In this document: positions 16,519 through 25,245 of the stretch, one piece after another
Layout of the letters: every line of letters starts with the position of its first letter
Position numbering within the stretch: position 1 is the stretch's first letter
Origin: an uncultured Mycoplasmatota bacterium
GTDB taxonomy: Bacteria; Bacillota_I; Bacilli_A; RF39; UBA660
Length of the DNA stretch: 64,000 nucleotides
Direction of reading: 5' to 3'
Assembly: GCA_948467605.1 (NCBI GenBank)
Contig: CAOKET010000001.1
Coordinates: forward strand, 1 to 64,000
Translations under genes and position numbers: made by a program
The notes under the pieces: model-generated
The model's input: only the letters and a program-made list of their open reading frames with translations
What the model was told of the DNA's origin: nothing
Database searches by the model: none

Positions 16519-17157
16519 ATGTTAGATAATATTGAGTGGTTAGGACATAGTACTATAAAATTTAATTTTAGTGATAAGATTATTTATATAGATCCATATA
16601 ATATTTTAAAAAATTATAATGATGCTGATGTGATATTTATAACTCATAGTCATTATGATAATTTTTCTAGTGAAGATATTGATAAAGTAAGAAAAGAAAA
16701 TACTAAGATAATAATAACTCCTGATATATACAATGATGTATTAGATTTAGGTTTTAATCAAGAAAATATTGTTCAGGTAAATCCAAACTATAATTACTGT
16801 GTAGATGATATAAAGTTTTCCACAGTTCCTTCTTATAATGTGGATAAGTGTTTTCATTCTAAAAGTAATAATTGGGTTGGTTATATCATCGATATAAATA
16901 ATACAAAATATTATATTGCAGGTGATACTGATATAACAGATGAGAGCAAAGATGTAAAATGTGATGTTGCATTTCTTCCAGTAGGAGGTACTTATACCAT
17001 GGATTATAGGGAAGCCGCAACTTTGGCTAATATAATTAAGCCAAAAATAGTAGTACCTATACACTATGGATATTTAGTAGGTACTAAGGAAGATGCATTA
17101 AATTTTAAGAAATTATTGGATAAGTCTATTATATGTGAATTTATACAAGAAATATAG
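16519..17157 (+). CDS. MBL-fold metallo-hydrolase-like protein
   Basis: A 212-residue metallo-beta-lactamase-fold protein of the YddR/UPF0173-like kind. The metal motif reads THSHYDN rather than HxHxDH, so one site-2 ligand is Asn. GDTDIT supplies the bridging Asp and PIHYG the last His. ATG 16519 follows TTGGAGGG just after the thyA stop. Substrate unknown; activity may be altered. Confidence 0.8.
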   Translation: MLDNIEWLGHSTIKFNFSDKIIYIDPYNILKNYNDADVIFITHSHYDNFSSEDIDKVRKENTKIIITPDIYNDVLDLGFNQENIVQVNPNYNYCVDDIKFSTVPSYNVDKCFHSKSNNWVGYIIDINNTKYYIAGDTDITDESKDVKCDVAFLPVGGTYTMDYREAATLANIIKPKIVVPIHYGYLVGTKEDALNFKKLLDKSIICEFIQEI

Positions 17158-17175
17158 ATTTTAGTTTTAATATTA

Positions 17176-17204
17176 TTGACATTTGAATAGTTAATATTTA
17201 TACT
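17176..17204 (+). promoter_or_regulatory. Strong sigma-A-type promoter
   Basis: TTGACA at 17176-17181, a 17-base spacer and TATACT at 17199-17204, upstream of the gene at 17231. Confidence 0.85.
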
Positions 17205-17230
17205 TATTTTAATAGGGAGGTTTTTAGTTA

Positions 17231-17884
17231 ATGACAAATTTAGGAATATTACAAATTCAGCAGAAAAGAGAAAAGTTTAAAGAAGAAATAAGAAAATTAT
17301 GTAAACAATACGAATTTTATAATAATTTTCATTTTACTAAGGGATTAGGGGCTGCTATATCTCATTTGATTACTAAAATTGAAGGAAAAGAGTATGTGTG
17401 TGGCGTAGTAGATTCTACTATTATTGAACATGGGGAAGATGTATTTGTTAAACCAGATTATCCACCAATGGATTTATATTTATTAGATGGTGCAGGGATT
17501 AATGATATGAATAGAAAATATGGACATCATGTTAAAAAAACAATACCAGAAGAAAAAATTCGATATTTTGTACTTATAGAAAAGTCAAAACTTGAATCTA
17601 TTAATCATAAGTTTATAGATAAATCACATATAGAAAGTGTCTTAAAAAAAGAGGCACAGGTATATGCAGAGTACTTTGGAGTTATTGATATTCAATTATT
17701 TGCAAAGTATCCTTATTTGCACAAATTCTTTCATTTATTAAATGAATGGCGTTTGAAAACTGGTAAGCCTACATTAGATCAGGATGTTATTGATGAAAGT
17801 GTTGATAATGTATTAGAATTATTAGATGAAAATATTACTGGTAGTAAGGTTATGAATAAAACAGGAAAAAATTACAGGGGATAA
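17231..17884 (+). CDS. Conserved-looking hypothetical protein
   Basis: A 217-residue soluble protein that I do not recognise. The N-terminus is a charged helix (residues 8-28), the middle has beta-rich segments (EYVCGVVDSTIIEHGEDVF, MDLYLLDGAG, KIRYFVLIEKSKLE), and the C-terminus is helical and acidic. It has its own near-consensus promoter and an AATAGGGAGG Shine-Dalgarno, suggesting solid expression. It is monocistronic, ending in a bidirectional terminator against the tetR-like gene. Confidence 0.7.
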   Translation: MTNLGILQIQQKREKFKEEIRKLCKQYEFYNNFHFTKGLGAAISHLITKIEGKEYVCGVVDSTIIEHGEDVFVKPDYPPMDLYLLDGAGINDMNRKYGHHVKKTIPEEKIRYFVLIEKSKLESINHKFIDKSHIESVLKKEAQVYAEYFGVIDIQLFAKYPYLHKFFHLLNEWRLKTGKPTLDQDVIDESVDNVLELLDENITGSKVMNKTGKNYRG

Positions 17885-17899
17885 ATCCTCTGTTTTTTT
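17874..17899. terminator. Bidirectional terminator
   Basis: An 8-base-pair stem (17874-17881 with 17886-17893) with a TAAA loop and a T-run lies between convergent genes; the opposite strand also ends in a T-run. Confidence 0.85.
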
Positions 17900-18455
17900 A
17901 TTGAAATATTTCTTCAAACCATTTTTTAGCATTAATAAGTAATTCATCTAAAGTAAAATCACTTTGATCTCTAAAATACTTTATTATTTGAAATATTAGT
18001 CCATCTACAAAAAAGTTAATATCTAATTCTAAATATTTATTATTTTTTTCTGTGTCTTTAATTGCAGAATATAATTTTTGATTCGATAGTTTTCTTAATT
18101 TTTCTAAAAAGAATAGTGTTTCATTAGATGATAGAAGCATTCTATAAATCCTCTCATTTTTCTTTAAACAAGTAAATACATCGTTAAAATAGTGAAATAT
18201 ATCTTCTTTTTTATATGGACCTTTGTTGTTATCATTAATAAGTAATTCTATTGTTTCTAATTGATAGTCATTAGCAACATCATATATATCATCATAATGA
18301 GTATAAAAGGTACTTCTTGTAATATCTGCTCTTTTTACAAGTTCTGTTACTGTAATTTTACGAAGTTCTTTTTTTTCATTCATTAATTCTGCAAAAACTC
18401 TTTTAATTAATTTTCTGGTTTTCTTTGAAGATGAATTTAATCCTTGTACTTTCAT
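17898..18455 (-). CDS. TetR-family transcriptional regulator
   Basis: A 185-residue regulator. The N-terminal TetR helix-turn-helix covers residues 12-60 (ITVTELVKRADITRSTFYTHY). The helical C-terminal ligand domain resembles the TetR_C type found in FatR/DhaS-like regulators. It is transcribed divergently from the MMPL exporter at 18658, so it likely represses that gene and itself; a palindrome in the gap is the candidate operator. Confidence 0.88.
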   Translation of the reverse strand: MKVQGLNSSSKKTRKLIKRVFAELMNEKKELRKITVTELVKRADITRSTFYTHYDDIYDVANDYQLETIELLINDNNKGPYKKEDIFHYFNDVFTCLKKNERIYRMLLSSNETLFFLEKLRKLSNQKLYSAIKDTEKNNKYLELDINFFVDGLIFQIIKYFRDQSDFTLDELLINAKKWFEEIFQ

Positions 18456-18476
18456 ATTGACCTCCGAGTAATAAAA

Positions 18477-18485
18477 ATTATATCA
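18477..18485 (-). promoter_or_regulatory. Extended -10 promoter of the tetR-like gene
   Basis: On the minus strand this reads TGATATAAT, 22 bases before the start codon, with a CGGAGG Shine-Dalgarno between. Confidence 0.6.
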
Positions 18486-18531
18486 TATGGATATTACAAA
18501 AACAATTAAAATTTATACATATATAACTGTT

Positions 18532-18549
18532 ATGTCCAAATTTAGACAT
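18532..18549. promoter_or_regulatory. Candidate TetR operator palindrome
   Basis: ATGTCCAAATTTAGACAT is an 18-base palindrome with one mismatched pair, centred in the 202-base gap between the regulator and exporter. Its size and symmetry suit a TetR dimer. A second element, GGCTA...TAGCC at 18610-18628, lies just before the exporter Shine-Dalgarno and would be in its mRNA leader. Confidence 0.55.
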
Positions 18550-18657
18550 TTTTTTTAAATTTATTCTACAACTTAAGTAATTTCTAGCGTATATTATATC
18601 GAATGTACGGGCTACTTAAAAGATAGCCATGTAAATTTTAAGGAAGGTGAATTAATT

Positions 18658-21600
18658 TTGAGGAAAATTGCAGATTTTGTTGTTGAAAAAAGACGATTTA
18701 TACTAACAATATTTATAATATTTTCTGTAATTGCAGTAATACTTAGATCTCACGTAAATATCAATTATGATATAGCAAAATACTTACCATCTACATCAGA
18801 AACAAGAATTGGTATGGATATTATGGAGAGTGAATTTGAAGAAACTGAGAGTTCATTTAACTTGATGTTTAAAGGTTTAAAAGAAGTAGAGAAGGATAAA
18901 ATATATAATGAGTTAAAGGGCATTAATGGAGTAAGTTCTATTGATTATGATAAGACTTCTGACTATAATAAGAATAATGCGACATTATATATAGTTAATG
19001 TTGGGGACTCTAAAGATTCTAAGTTAGCAACTGATGTTTTTAATGAAATAACAGAAAAGTATAATGAATATGATATTTATACAAGTGGTGATATTTCACA
19101 GAGAAATGCACCAGTGCTTAAATTTTGGATTATTGTACTTGCAGTATTGTGTGCACTTGTAATATTAATAATTATGTGTGAATCATACATTGAACCATTC
19201 TTGTTTTTAACTGCAATACTAATGGGAGTTTTGTTAAATTCTGGTACAAATATTATATTTAGTAATGTATCATATATTACAAATTCAATATGTGCGATAC
19301 TTCAAATGGCATTATCTATGGACTATTCAATAATGCTTATGAATAGGTATAGACAAGAAAGAGAGCATGAAGAAAATAAATCAACTGCGATGAAAAATAC
19401 TTTAAGGAATGCGTTCTTATCTATATCAAGTAGTTCAGTTACAACAATAGTTGGATTATTAGTATTAGTGTTTATGAGTTTTAGAATAGGACGTGATTTA
19501 GGATTTGTATTAGCAAAAGGGGTACTATTTAGTTTAATTTGTATATTACTAGTTTTATCTGCACTTATACTTATGTTTGATAAGTTGATTAGTAAAACAA
19601 AAAAGAAATGTCCAAATATAAGATTAAATAAACTAGGTAAACTAATTTATAGGTTTAGATATATAGCAATACCATTTTTCATAATTATATTATTATTTAG
19701 TTATTTTGAAAAAGGTAATTTAGGTATTTTATATACTAGTAAACAAGATGATGAAATATCAAAAGTATTTGCTGAGAACAACCAAATAGCAATAATATAT
19801 AAAAATAAAGATGAAGAAAAAGTTTCTAAACATTTAAAGCAACTTGAATCTATGAAAAAAATTGATTTAGTTTTGGGCTATAGTAACACAATTAATGAGA
19901 AATTAAAATATAATGAATTAAATTTAAAATTAAATGATTTATCCTCTGATGTTTCAGTTGATGATTACTTATTAAAGATTATTTACTATAATTATTATAA
20001 TAAAGATGAAAATAACAAAATGTCATTTAATGAGTTTGTATCGTTTATTAAGAATGATGTATATAGTAATCAAAATATAAGTGAAAAAATAGATAATGAA
20101 ACAAAAAGTAATATTGATAGATTAGAAAATTTTACTAATGGTGTTAAAGTTAATTCAAAGAGAAATTTAAATGATATATCTAATATTCTTGGCATAGATG
20201 ATAAAAAAATATATGATATATTGACTTACTATAATTCTAAACATAATAATTTAGTTTTAGGAATGAATGACTTTATATCATTTATGAAGAGTGATGTATT
20301 AACTAATAACACATATTCTAGCGGAATATCATCATCATCTAAATCAAGTTTAAATATGTTATCAAATTTCTCAACTAAGGATAAGTTTAATGCTAAAATG
20401 TCTAGTAATGAACTAGCAAACTTATTTGGTATAGATGAAGAAAAAATGGAGCAATTATACACATATTATATAAATGTTGGTGATATAAGTACAAAACTTA
20501 CACTTCAAGAGTTTTCATCATTTGTATTAAATAATGTTATTACTAATGACCAATATTCTTCGCTTTTTGATGAGGTAACTATTAATAGTATTAAAACATT
20601 AAATACATTTAGTAATAAAAATATTATTGAGAAAGATATGAATAGTACTCAATTATCTAGTATGTTTGGTATAAGTGAAGACATTATAAAGCAATTAATG
20701 TTATTAAAATATAGTAATCAAGATAATGGTACAAAATTAAGTATATTGGAATTTATTAATTATGTGACATATATTAAGAATAATACATCATACTTAGATA
20801 ATATCGATTTAAGTAGCATAGATAATTTAAAATTATATGTTGATACATTAGATGAGAAAAGTAAAAATACTAAACTAACTGCAACAGAGTTATCCACATT
20901 AGTTGGTATTGATAGTACTCAATTATATAGTTTATATGCATTAATAGATTTAGTACAAGGTAATACAAATAATTGGGTAATGTCTCCAAATGAATTAGTT
21001 AGTTTAATATTAAATAATGAAAGTATTAAAAATACTATTGATGCTTCTACATTGGGACAATTAACATTACTTTCTACAATAATGGATAGTACTTTAAATA
21101 ATATTTCATATACATACAGTGAATTATCAAATTTTATAGGATTAGATGTAATTAGTAGTAGAAATATATATACTTTATATATAATGTCAAATACAGGTGT
21201 TAAAATATCTTCATATGATTTTGTTAATTTTGTATTAAATCATTCATCTGATTCTGCATTATCTGGTAACTTTGATAAGAATACATTAGATAAATTAAAA
21301 TTATTACAATTAGTCATGAATGATGTTAATAATAATAAAAAGTATAATAGTAGTGAACTTAGTAAATTACTTGGAATTGATAAAAGTAGTTTGGATCTTA
21401 TTTATGGATTATATATATCTAAAAGTAATAATACAACAATATCATTAAAAGAATTAGTTTCATTTTTAGTTACTGATATGATGAAAAATGAAAGTTTTAA
21501 AGATAACTTTGATCAGGATTCAAGAACTAAGATTAATACAATAAATCAAATTATTAATTCATCTTCTAATAATGTTTTATATACAAAAGATGAACTATAT

Positions 21601-22515
21601 GATATTGCTAGTAAACTAAGTGATGGATTAGATAAGAATAAGGTTGATTTAGTATATATGTATTATGGAAGTGTTAAATCATATAATGATGCTTGGACTA
21701 TTACAGTTGAGGAATTTGTAAATCACTTAAATAATAAAATATTATCTGATAGCAGATTTAATGATTTTATATCTACTGATATGAGAAATGATATAGTATC
21801 AGCGAGAGATACTATTAAAGATGCTAAAAAGTTATTGATAGGAGATAAATATTCAAGGATTGTTATTAATACTAAGTTAGATTCTGAGTCAGAAGAAACT
21901 TTTGAATTTATTCAAAATTTAAAAGATACGTTTGGCAGTGATGTATATATTATAGGAGATTCTCCTATGGCATATGAAATGAGTAAGACATTTAATAGTG
22001 AATTAGACTTTATAACACTTCTTACAATAATTGCTATATTTATAGTTGTTGCATTTACATTTAAGTCTCTTATTATTCCTATTATATTGGTAGTAATAAT
22101 ACAATGTGCTGTATTTATGACAATGGGGATATTATCCTTAGCGGGGGATAGTGTTTACTTTATAGCGATTTTAATAGTACAAAGTATATTGATGGGTGCA
22201 ACTATAGATTATGCAATACTTTATACATCTTATTATATAGAACATAGAAGAACTATGAATGTTAAAGATTCTATTATAAATTCTTATAATCAATCAATAA
22301 ATACAATTTTAACATCTGCTTCAATTTTAATTATAGTAACATTAATAGTTGGCCATTTTGCATCTGCAATAGCGGCAAAAATATGTAAAACGATATCACA
22401 AGGAACTATGTGTGCATTAGTGCTAGTATTAGTATTATTGCCACCTATTTTGGCTGGCTTTGATAAACTTATAGTCAAAAATAAAATAGATAAGGTAAAA
22501 AAGAAAACAAGATAA
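18658..22515 (+). CDS. MMPL/RND-family exporter with repeat-filled extracytoplasmic loop
   Basis: A 1285-residue two-lobed exporter. Helix 1 is at residues 13-30; a small porter loop and five to six helices (about 155-330) follow with the motif MALSMDYSIMLMNRYRQE. After the next helix (343-357) comes a large loop of about 740 residues, then the second helix bundle (about 1110-1275) with GATIDYAILYTSYY. The loop is mostly seven to eight repeats of roughly 80 residues. Likely proton-driven export of lipid-like or amphipathic substrates by family. TTG start after AAGGAAGGTG. Control by the adjacent TetR-like regulator is inferred. Confidence 0.85.
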   Translation: MRKIADFVVEKRRFILTIFIIFSVIAVILRSHVNINYDIAKYLPSTSETRIGMDIMESEFEETESSFNLMFKGLKEVEKDKIYNELKGINGVSSIDYDKTSDYNKNNATLYIVNVGDSKDSKLATDVFNEITEKYNEYDIYTSGDISQRNAPVLKFWIIVLAVLCALVILIIMCESYIEPFLFLTAILMGVLLNSGTNIIFSNVSYITNSICAILQMALSMDYSIMLMNRYRQEREHEENKSTAMKNTLRNAFLSISSSSVTTIVGLLVLVFMSFRIGRDLGFVLAKGVLFSLICILLVLSALILMFDKLISKTKKKCPNIRLNKLGKLIYRFRYIAIPFFIIILLFSYFEKGNLGILYTSKQDDEISKVFAENNQIAIIYKNKDEEKVSKHLKQLESMKKIDLVLGYSNTINEKLKYNELNLKLNDLSSDVSVDDYLLKIIYYNYYNKDENNKMSFNEFVSFIKNDVYSNQNISEKIDNETKSNIDRLENFTNGVKVNSKRNLNDISNILGIDDKKIYDILTYYNSKHNNLVLGMNDFISFMKSDVLTNNTYSSGISSSSKSSLNMLSNFSTKDKFNAKMSSNELANLFGIDEEKMEQLYTYYINVGDISTKLTLQEFSSFVLNNVITNDQYSSLFDEVTINSIKTLNTFSNKNIIEKDMNSTQLSSMFGISEDIIKQLMLLKYSNQDNGTKLSILEFINYVTYIKNNTSYLDNIDLSSIDNLKLYVDTLDEKSKNTKLTATELSTLVGIDSTQLYSLYALIDLVQGNTNNWVMSPNELVSLILNNESIKNTIDASTLGQLTLLSTIMDSTLNNISYTYSELSNFIGLDVISSRNIYTLYIMSNTGVKISSYDFVNFVLNHSSDSALSGNFDKNTLDKLKLLQLVMNDVNNNKKYNSSELSKLLGIDKSSLDLIYGLYISKSNNTTISLKELVSFLVTDMMKNESFKDNFDQDSRTKINTINQIINSSSNNVLYTKDELYDIASKLSDGLDKNKVDLVYMYYGSVKSYNDAWTITVEEFVNHLNNKILSDSRFNDFISTDMRNDIVSARDTIKDAKKLLIGDKYSRIVINTKLDSESEETFEFIQNLKDTFGSDVYIIGDSPMAYEMSKTFNSELDFITLLTIIAIFIVVAFTFKSLIIPIILVVIIQCAVFMTMGILSLAGDSVYFIAILIVQSILMGATIDYAILYTSYYIEHRRTMNVKDSIINSYNQSINTILTSASILIIVTLIVGHFASAIAAKICKTISQGTMCALVLVLVLLPPILAGFDKLIVKNKIDKVKKKTR
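19959..21830 (+). repeat. Seven to eight protein-level repeats inside the exporter
   Basis: Each unit of about 78-90 residues begins with an (I/L)S..EFVSF-like helix, then an N/D-rich linker, a helix ending near LxxF, and an ELS.LFGID...I..LYxYY helix pair. Unit starts are near residues 435, 533, 617, 700, 780, 860, 940 and a partial last. The junction before the EF helix resembles an EF-hand loop, best in units 1 (NKDENNKMSFNEF) and 4 (NQDNGTKLSILEF), degenerate elsewhere. The DNA itself is diverged, so this is an old expansion. Confidence 0.75.
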
Positions 22516-22535
22516 ATTGCTATCTTGTTTTTGTT
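22504..22535 (+). terminator. Terminator after the exporter
   Basis: An 11-base-pair stem (22504-22514 with 22521-22531), a 6-base loop and T-rich tail overlap the stop codon. Confidence 0.85.
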
Positions 22536-22605
22536 TATATTGTGTGTTAAAATACATAAATAAAAAATTATACTTTATAATTTAGTTATATTTTAGGGTG
22601 GTTAT

Positions 22606-23406
22606 ATGGATATAGAATTATTGGAGAAATTTAAGAAGAAAGTTGAAATGGAAAGTACCTATGATAAGTTACTAAGTCGTAAGGCAATAGATACATTAAT
22701 AGATTATTTTGATGTTGATGTTGAAGAAATCCATTATTCTAAAACTATATTTAGTCCAAAAGAACTAGCATTATCATTTTATCAAGTGTATTTTCCAGGG
22801 TATTATGAAATAATTTTAGATGGTATATTAACAGGAAAAATATTGATAAGTAATAGCGTAAAACAATCTGTTACATATTTAGATACTGGTGAGGCACAAA
22901 TAAAGACGTTTAATACAGATAAAGATGTATTTGAGATTGTACATGAATTTGCTCATTATATTGATTTGCATTTATATCCCCATTTAGTTGGAGAGTATAT
23001 ATTATTTTCAGAGGTAGTTTCATTTTATTTTGAAAAGTGCTTTGAGAAGATTTATCAAAAATATTATTTATATTTAATACATATACGAAGAAATAATAGG
23101 TTATTTTATGAATGTGAGATGCTTAAAGTTATAAGATATATGTTAGAATATGAGGACTATTATAAACAACATGGTAATATAGATGCAATAATAGATGAAG
23201 ATAGAATAAAACTAATAATGAGTTATAAATCTAATAACACAGTTAATACATTATTAAAGTATCCACTTGCTAATTTAATATCAAATTATATGATAATTAA
23301 TGACATTAAGATGAGGCAAAATATAGACGAATATATAATGAGTGAATTTAATTTATTCGAATTAATGGGAGATAATGATGTAAGAAAATCTATTATGGTA
23401 AAATAA
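22606..23406 (+). CDS. HExxH gluzincin-like protein, copy 1
   Basis: A 266-residue protein paralogous to the one at 24391. A zinc-protease signature EIVHEFAHYID (HExxH near residue 113) is followed about 25 residues later by SEVVSFYFE, like the third-ligand helix of M3-type gluzincins. No signal peptide, so cytosolic. N- and C-terminal thirds are well conserved between the two copies, the middle less so. Family not identified; peptidase activity is inferred from the motif. Confidence 0.7.
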   Translation: MDIELLEKFKKKVEMESTYDKLLSRKAIDTLIDYFDVDVEEIHYSKTIFSPKELALSFYQVYFPGYYEIILDGILTGKILISNSVKQSVTYLDTGEAQIKTFNTDKDVFEIVHEFAHYIDLHLYPHLVGEYILFSEVVSFYFEKCFEKIYQKYYLYLIHIRRNNRLFYECEMLKVIRYMLEYEDYYKQHGNIDAIIDEDRIKLIMSYKSNNTVNTLLKYPLANLISNYMIINDIKMRQNIDEYIMSEFNLFELMGDNDVRKSIMVK

Positions 23407-23468
23407 AAACCTGCAATATAGAAATTTTGTTAAAAGTACTGTATAATTAATTTAGAGGTGAAATTATA

Positions 23469-24371
23469 ATGATAGATTTACATATTCATACGGTTCGTTC
23501 AGATGGGGATTTTACAGTAGAGGAAATCTTGAAAAAAGCACAGGGAAAAAATTTAGATATAATTTCTATAACAGATCATAATAATATACGTGCATATGAT
23601 GATTTAAAGTTATTGGACGTTTCAAAATTATATAATGGTAATATTATTACAGGTACTGAACTTGAATTTGTATATAATGGTAGGTTATTTGATATGTTAG
23701 GGTATGGTTTTGATGTTGAAAAACTTAAAGAAACAGAGATTATTAAAAAGGGCTATGAACATTCTACCATTGAAGGACAAACTCAAATTTTAAATTTCCT
23801 TAAGAGTGTTTGCGATGAACTTGGTATCAAATATGATAGTGACCTTAAAATCCCAACTCCAAATTATATGGCAAATGATGTATTGATTGATAATATATTA
23901 GAATATCCTGAAAATAAAGAGATTCTTGATAAAATGGGAATAAGTGATCGCTCTAGTTTTTATAGAAAGCATTTTTGCGAGGTTACAAGTCCATTTTATT
24001 ACGATCAAACTGCTGGAAAAGAAGATATATTTTATGTTACATCTAAAATACATGAGGCAGGTGGTAAATGTTTTTTAGCACATCCTTTTGTTTATCATTT
24101 GGATAATATAGAAGAAATAATGAATATTTTTGTTTCTTATGGAATTATAGATGGTATTGAATGTTTTCATCGTAAGCATTCAAAAGAACAAATAGAGTAT
24201 TTGTGTAGATATTGTGATAAAAATAATTTGCTTAAGAGTGGTGGTAGTGATTTTCATATAGAAAGTCATTGTTTGGGATATGCTAATAAGGGAAATGTAA
24301 GCATACCAAATGATTTAGTAGATGATTGGATAGATGCATTTATAAAATATAATGATATTAAACGTTATTAA
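23469..24371 (+). CDS. PHP-domain phosphoesterase
   Basis: A 300-residue PHP enzyme. DLHIHTVRSDGDFT gives the first metal ligands, SITDHNN the second block, GTELEF the Glu, FLAHPFVY and GGSDFHIE the remaining His/Asp ligands. Relatives include histidinol phosphatases and 3',5'-nucleoside bisphosphate phosphatases; the substrate here is not determined. It lies between two HExxH paralogues on the same strand, with a TTAGAGGTG Shine-Dalgarno. Confidence 0.85.
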   Translation: MIDLHIHTVRSDGDFTVEEILKKAQGKNLDIISITDHNNIRAYDDLKLLDVSKLYNGNIITGTELEFVYNGRLFDMLGYGFDVEKLKETEIIKKGYEHSTIEGQTQILNFLKSVCDELGIKYDSDLKIPTPNYMANDVLIDNILEYPENKEILDKMGISDRSSFYRKHFCEVTSPFYYDQTAGKEDIFYVTSKIHEAGGKCFLAHPFVYHLDNIEEIMNIFVSYGIIDGIECFHRKHSKEQIEYLCRYCDKNNLLKSGGSDFHIESHCLGYANKGNVSIPNDLVDDWIDAFIKYNDIKRY

Positions 24372-24390
24372 TTATATATAGGAGGGTAAA

Positions 24391-25233
24391 ATGGATACAG
24401 GGTTGTTGGAAAAGTTTAAGAGGAAAGTTGAAATGGAAAGTACTTATAATAAATTATTAAGTCGTAAGGCGATAAATACATTAATAAATTATTTTGATGT
24501 TGATATTGAAGAGATTACTTATTCTAACACAATATCTAATCCAAAAGAACTAGCATTATCATATTATCAAGAGTATTTTCCAGAGTATTATAAAATAATT
24601 TTAGATGGAATAAAAACGGGAAAAATAAAAATAGGTAGTGATATTGAAAAGAGTGAAGTATTGGAAGATGGAAAATGCTTTATAAAATTAAATAATGATG
24701 ATTTTGATTTAATTGTAATTGTTCATGAATTAGGTCATTATATTAATAATAATATCACATCTAAATTTGTACAAAAGCATAGAATATTTGGAGAAGTAGT
24801 GTCATTTTATTTTGAAAAGGATTTTGAAGAGAAAAATATAGGTAAATATGGGAATTTATTTTCTGCTAGAAGGAGTCACCGTATTCTTAGTGAACGTAAG
24901 ATGATACACGCTATTAAATATATGTTAGAATATGAAGATTATTATTTAGAACATGGTAATATAGATGCAATAATAGATGAGAAAAAAATAAAACTAATAT
25001 TAAAATTATCATCTTATCATTGTATTGGATATGGTGAATATGACACGGTTAATACATTATTAAAGTATCCACTTGCTAATTTAATATCAAGTTATATGAT
25101 AATTAATGATCTTGAGATGAAGCAAAATATAGATGAATATATTATTTACAATATTGATTTATTTGAATTAATGGAAGATGAGAGAATAAGAAAATCTATA
25201 TTAATAGATGAAAACTTACAAAAATTGGCGTAA
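24391..25233 (+). CDS. HExxH gluzincin-like protein, copy 2
   Basis: A 280-residue paralogue of 22606-23406. Shared stretches include LLEKFKRKVEMESTY, KYPLANLIS and the EDYY...HGNIDAIIDE block. The zinc motif is IVHELGHYIN with the downstream EVVSFYFE. It follows the PHP gene by 19 bases (AGGAGGG), so the two are likely one operon. The duplication is recent enough that the flanking thirds remain very similar. Confidence 0.7.
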   Translation: MDTGLLEKFKRKVEMESTYNKLLSRKAINTLINYFDVDIEEITYSNTISNPKELALSYYQEYFPEYYKIILDGIKTGKIKIGSDIEKSEVLEDGKCFIKLNNDDFDLIVIVHELGHYINNNITSKFVQKHRIFGEVVSFYFEKDFEEKNIGKYGNLFSARRSHRILSERKMIHAIKYMLEYEDYYLEHGNIDAIIDEKKIKLILKLSSYHCIGYGEYDTVNTLLKYPLANLISSYMIINDLEMKQNIDEYIIYNIDLFELMEDERIRKSILIDENLQKLA

Positions 25234-25240
25234 GTTTTTA
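25211..25240. terminator. Terminator between convergent genes
   Basis: AAAACTTAC (25211-25219) pairs with GTAAGTTTT (25230-25238) and is followed by T. It overlaps the end of the second HExxH gene. Confidence 0.7.
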
Positions 25241-25245
25241 TTAAA

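Noticed and set aside
19959-21830. Functional calcium-binding EF-hands in every exporter repeat
   Set aside because: Only units 1 and 4 keep a plausible loop; the others lack acidic ligands, so I claim only likeness.
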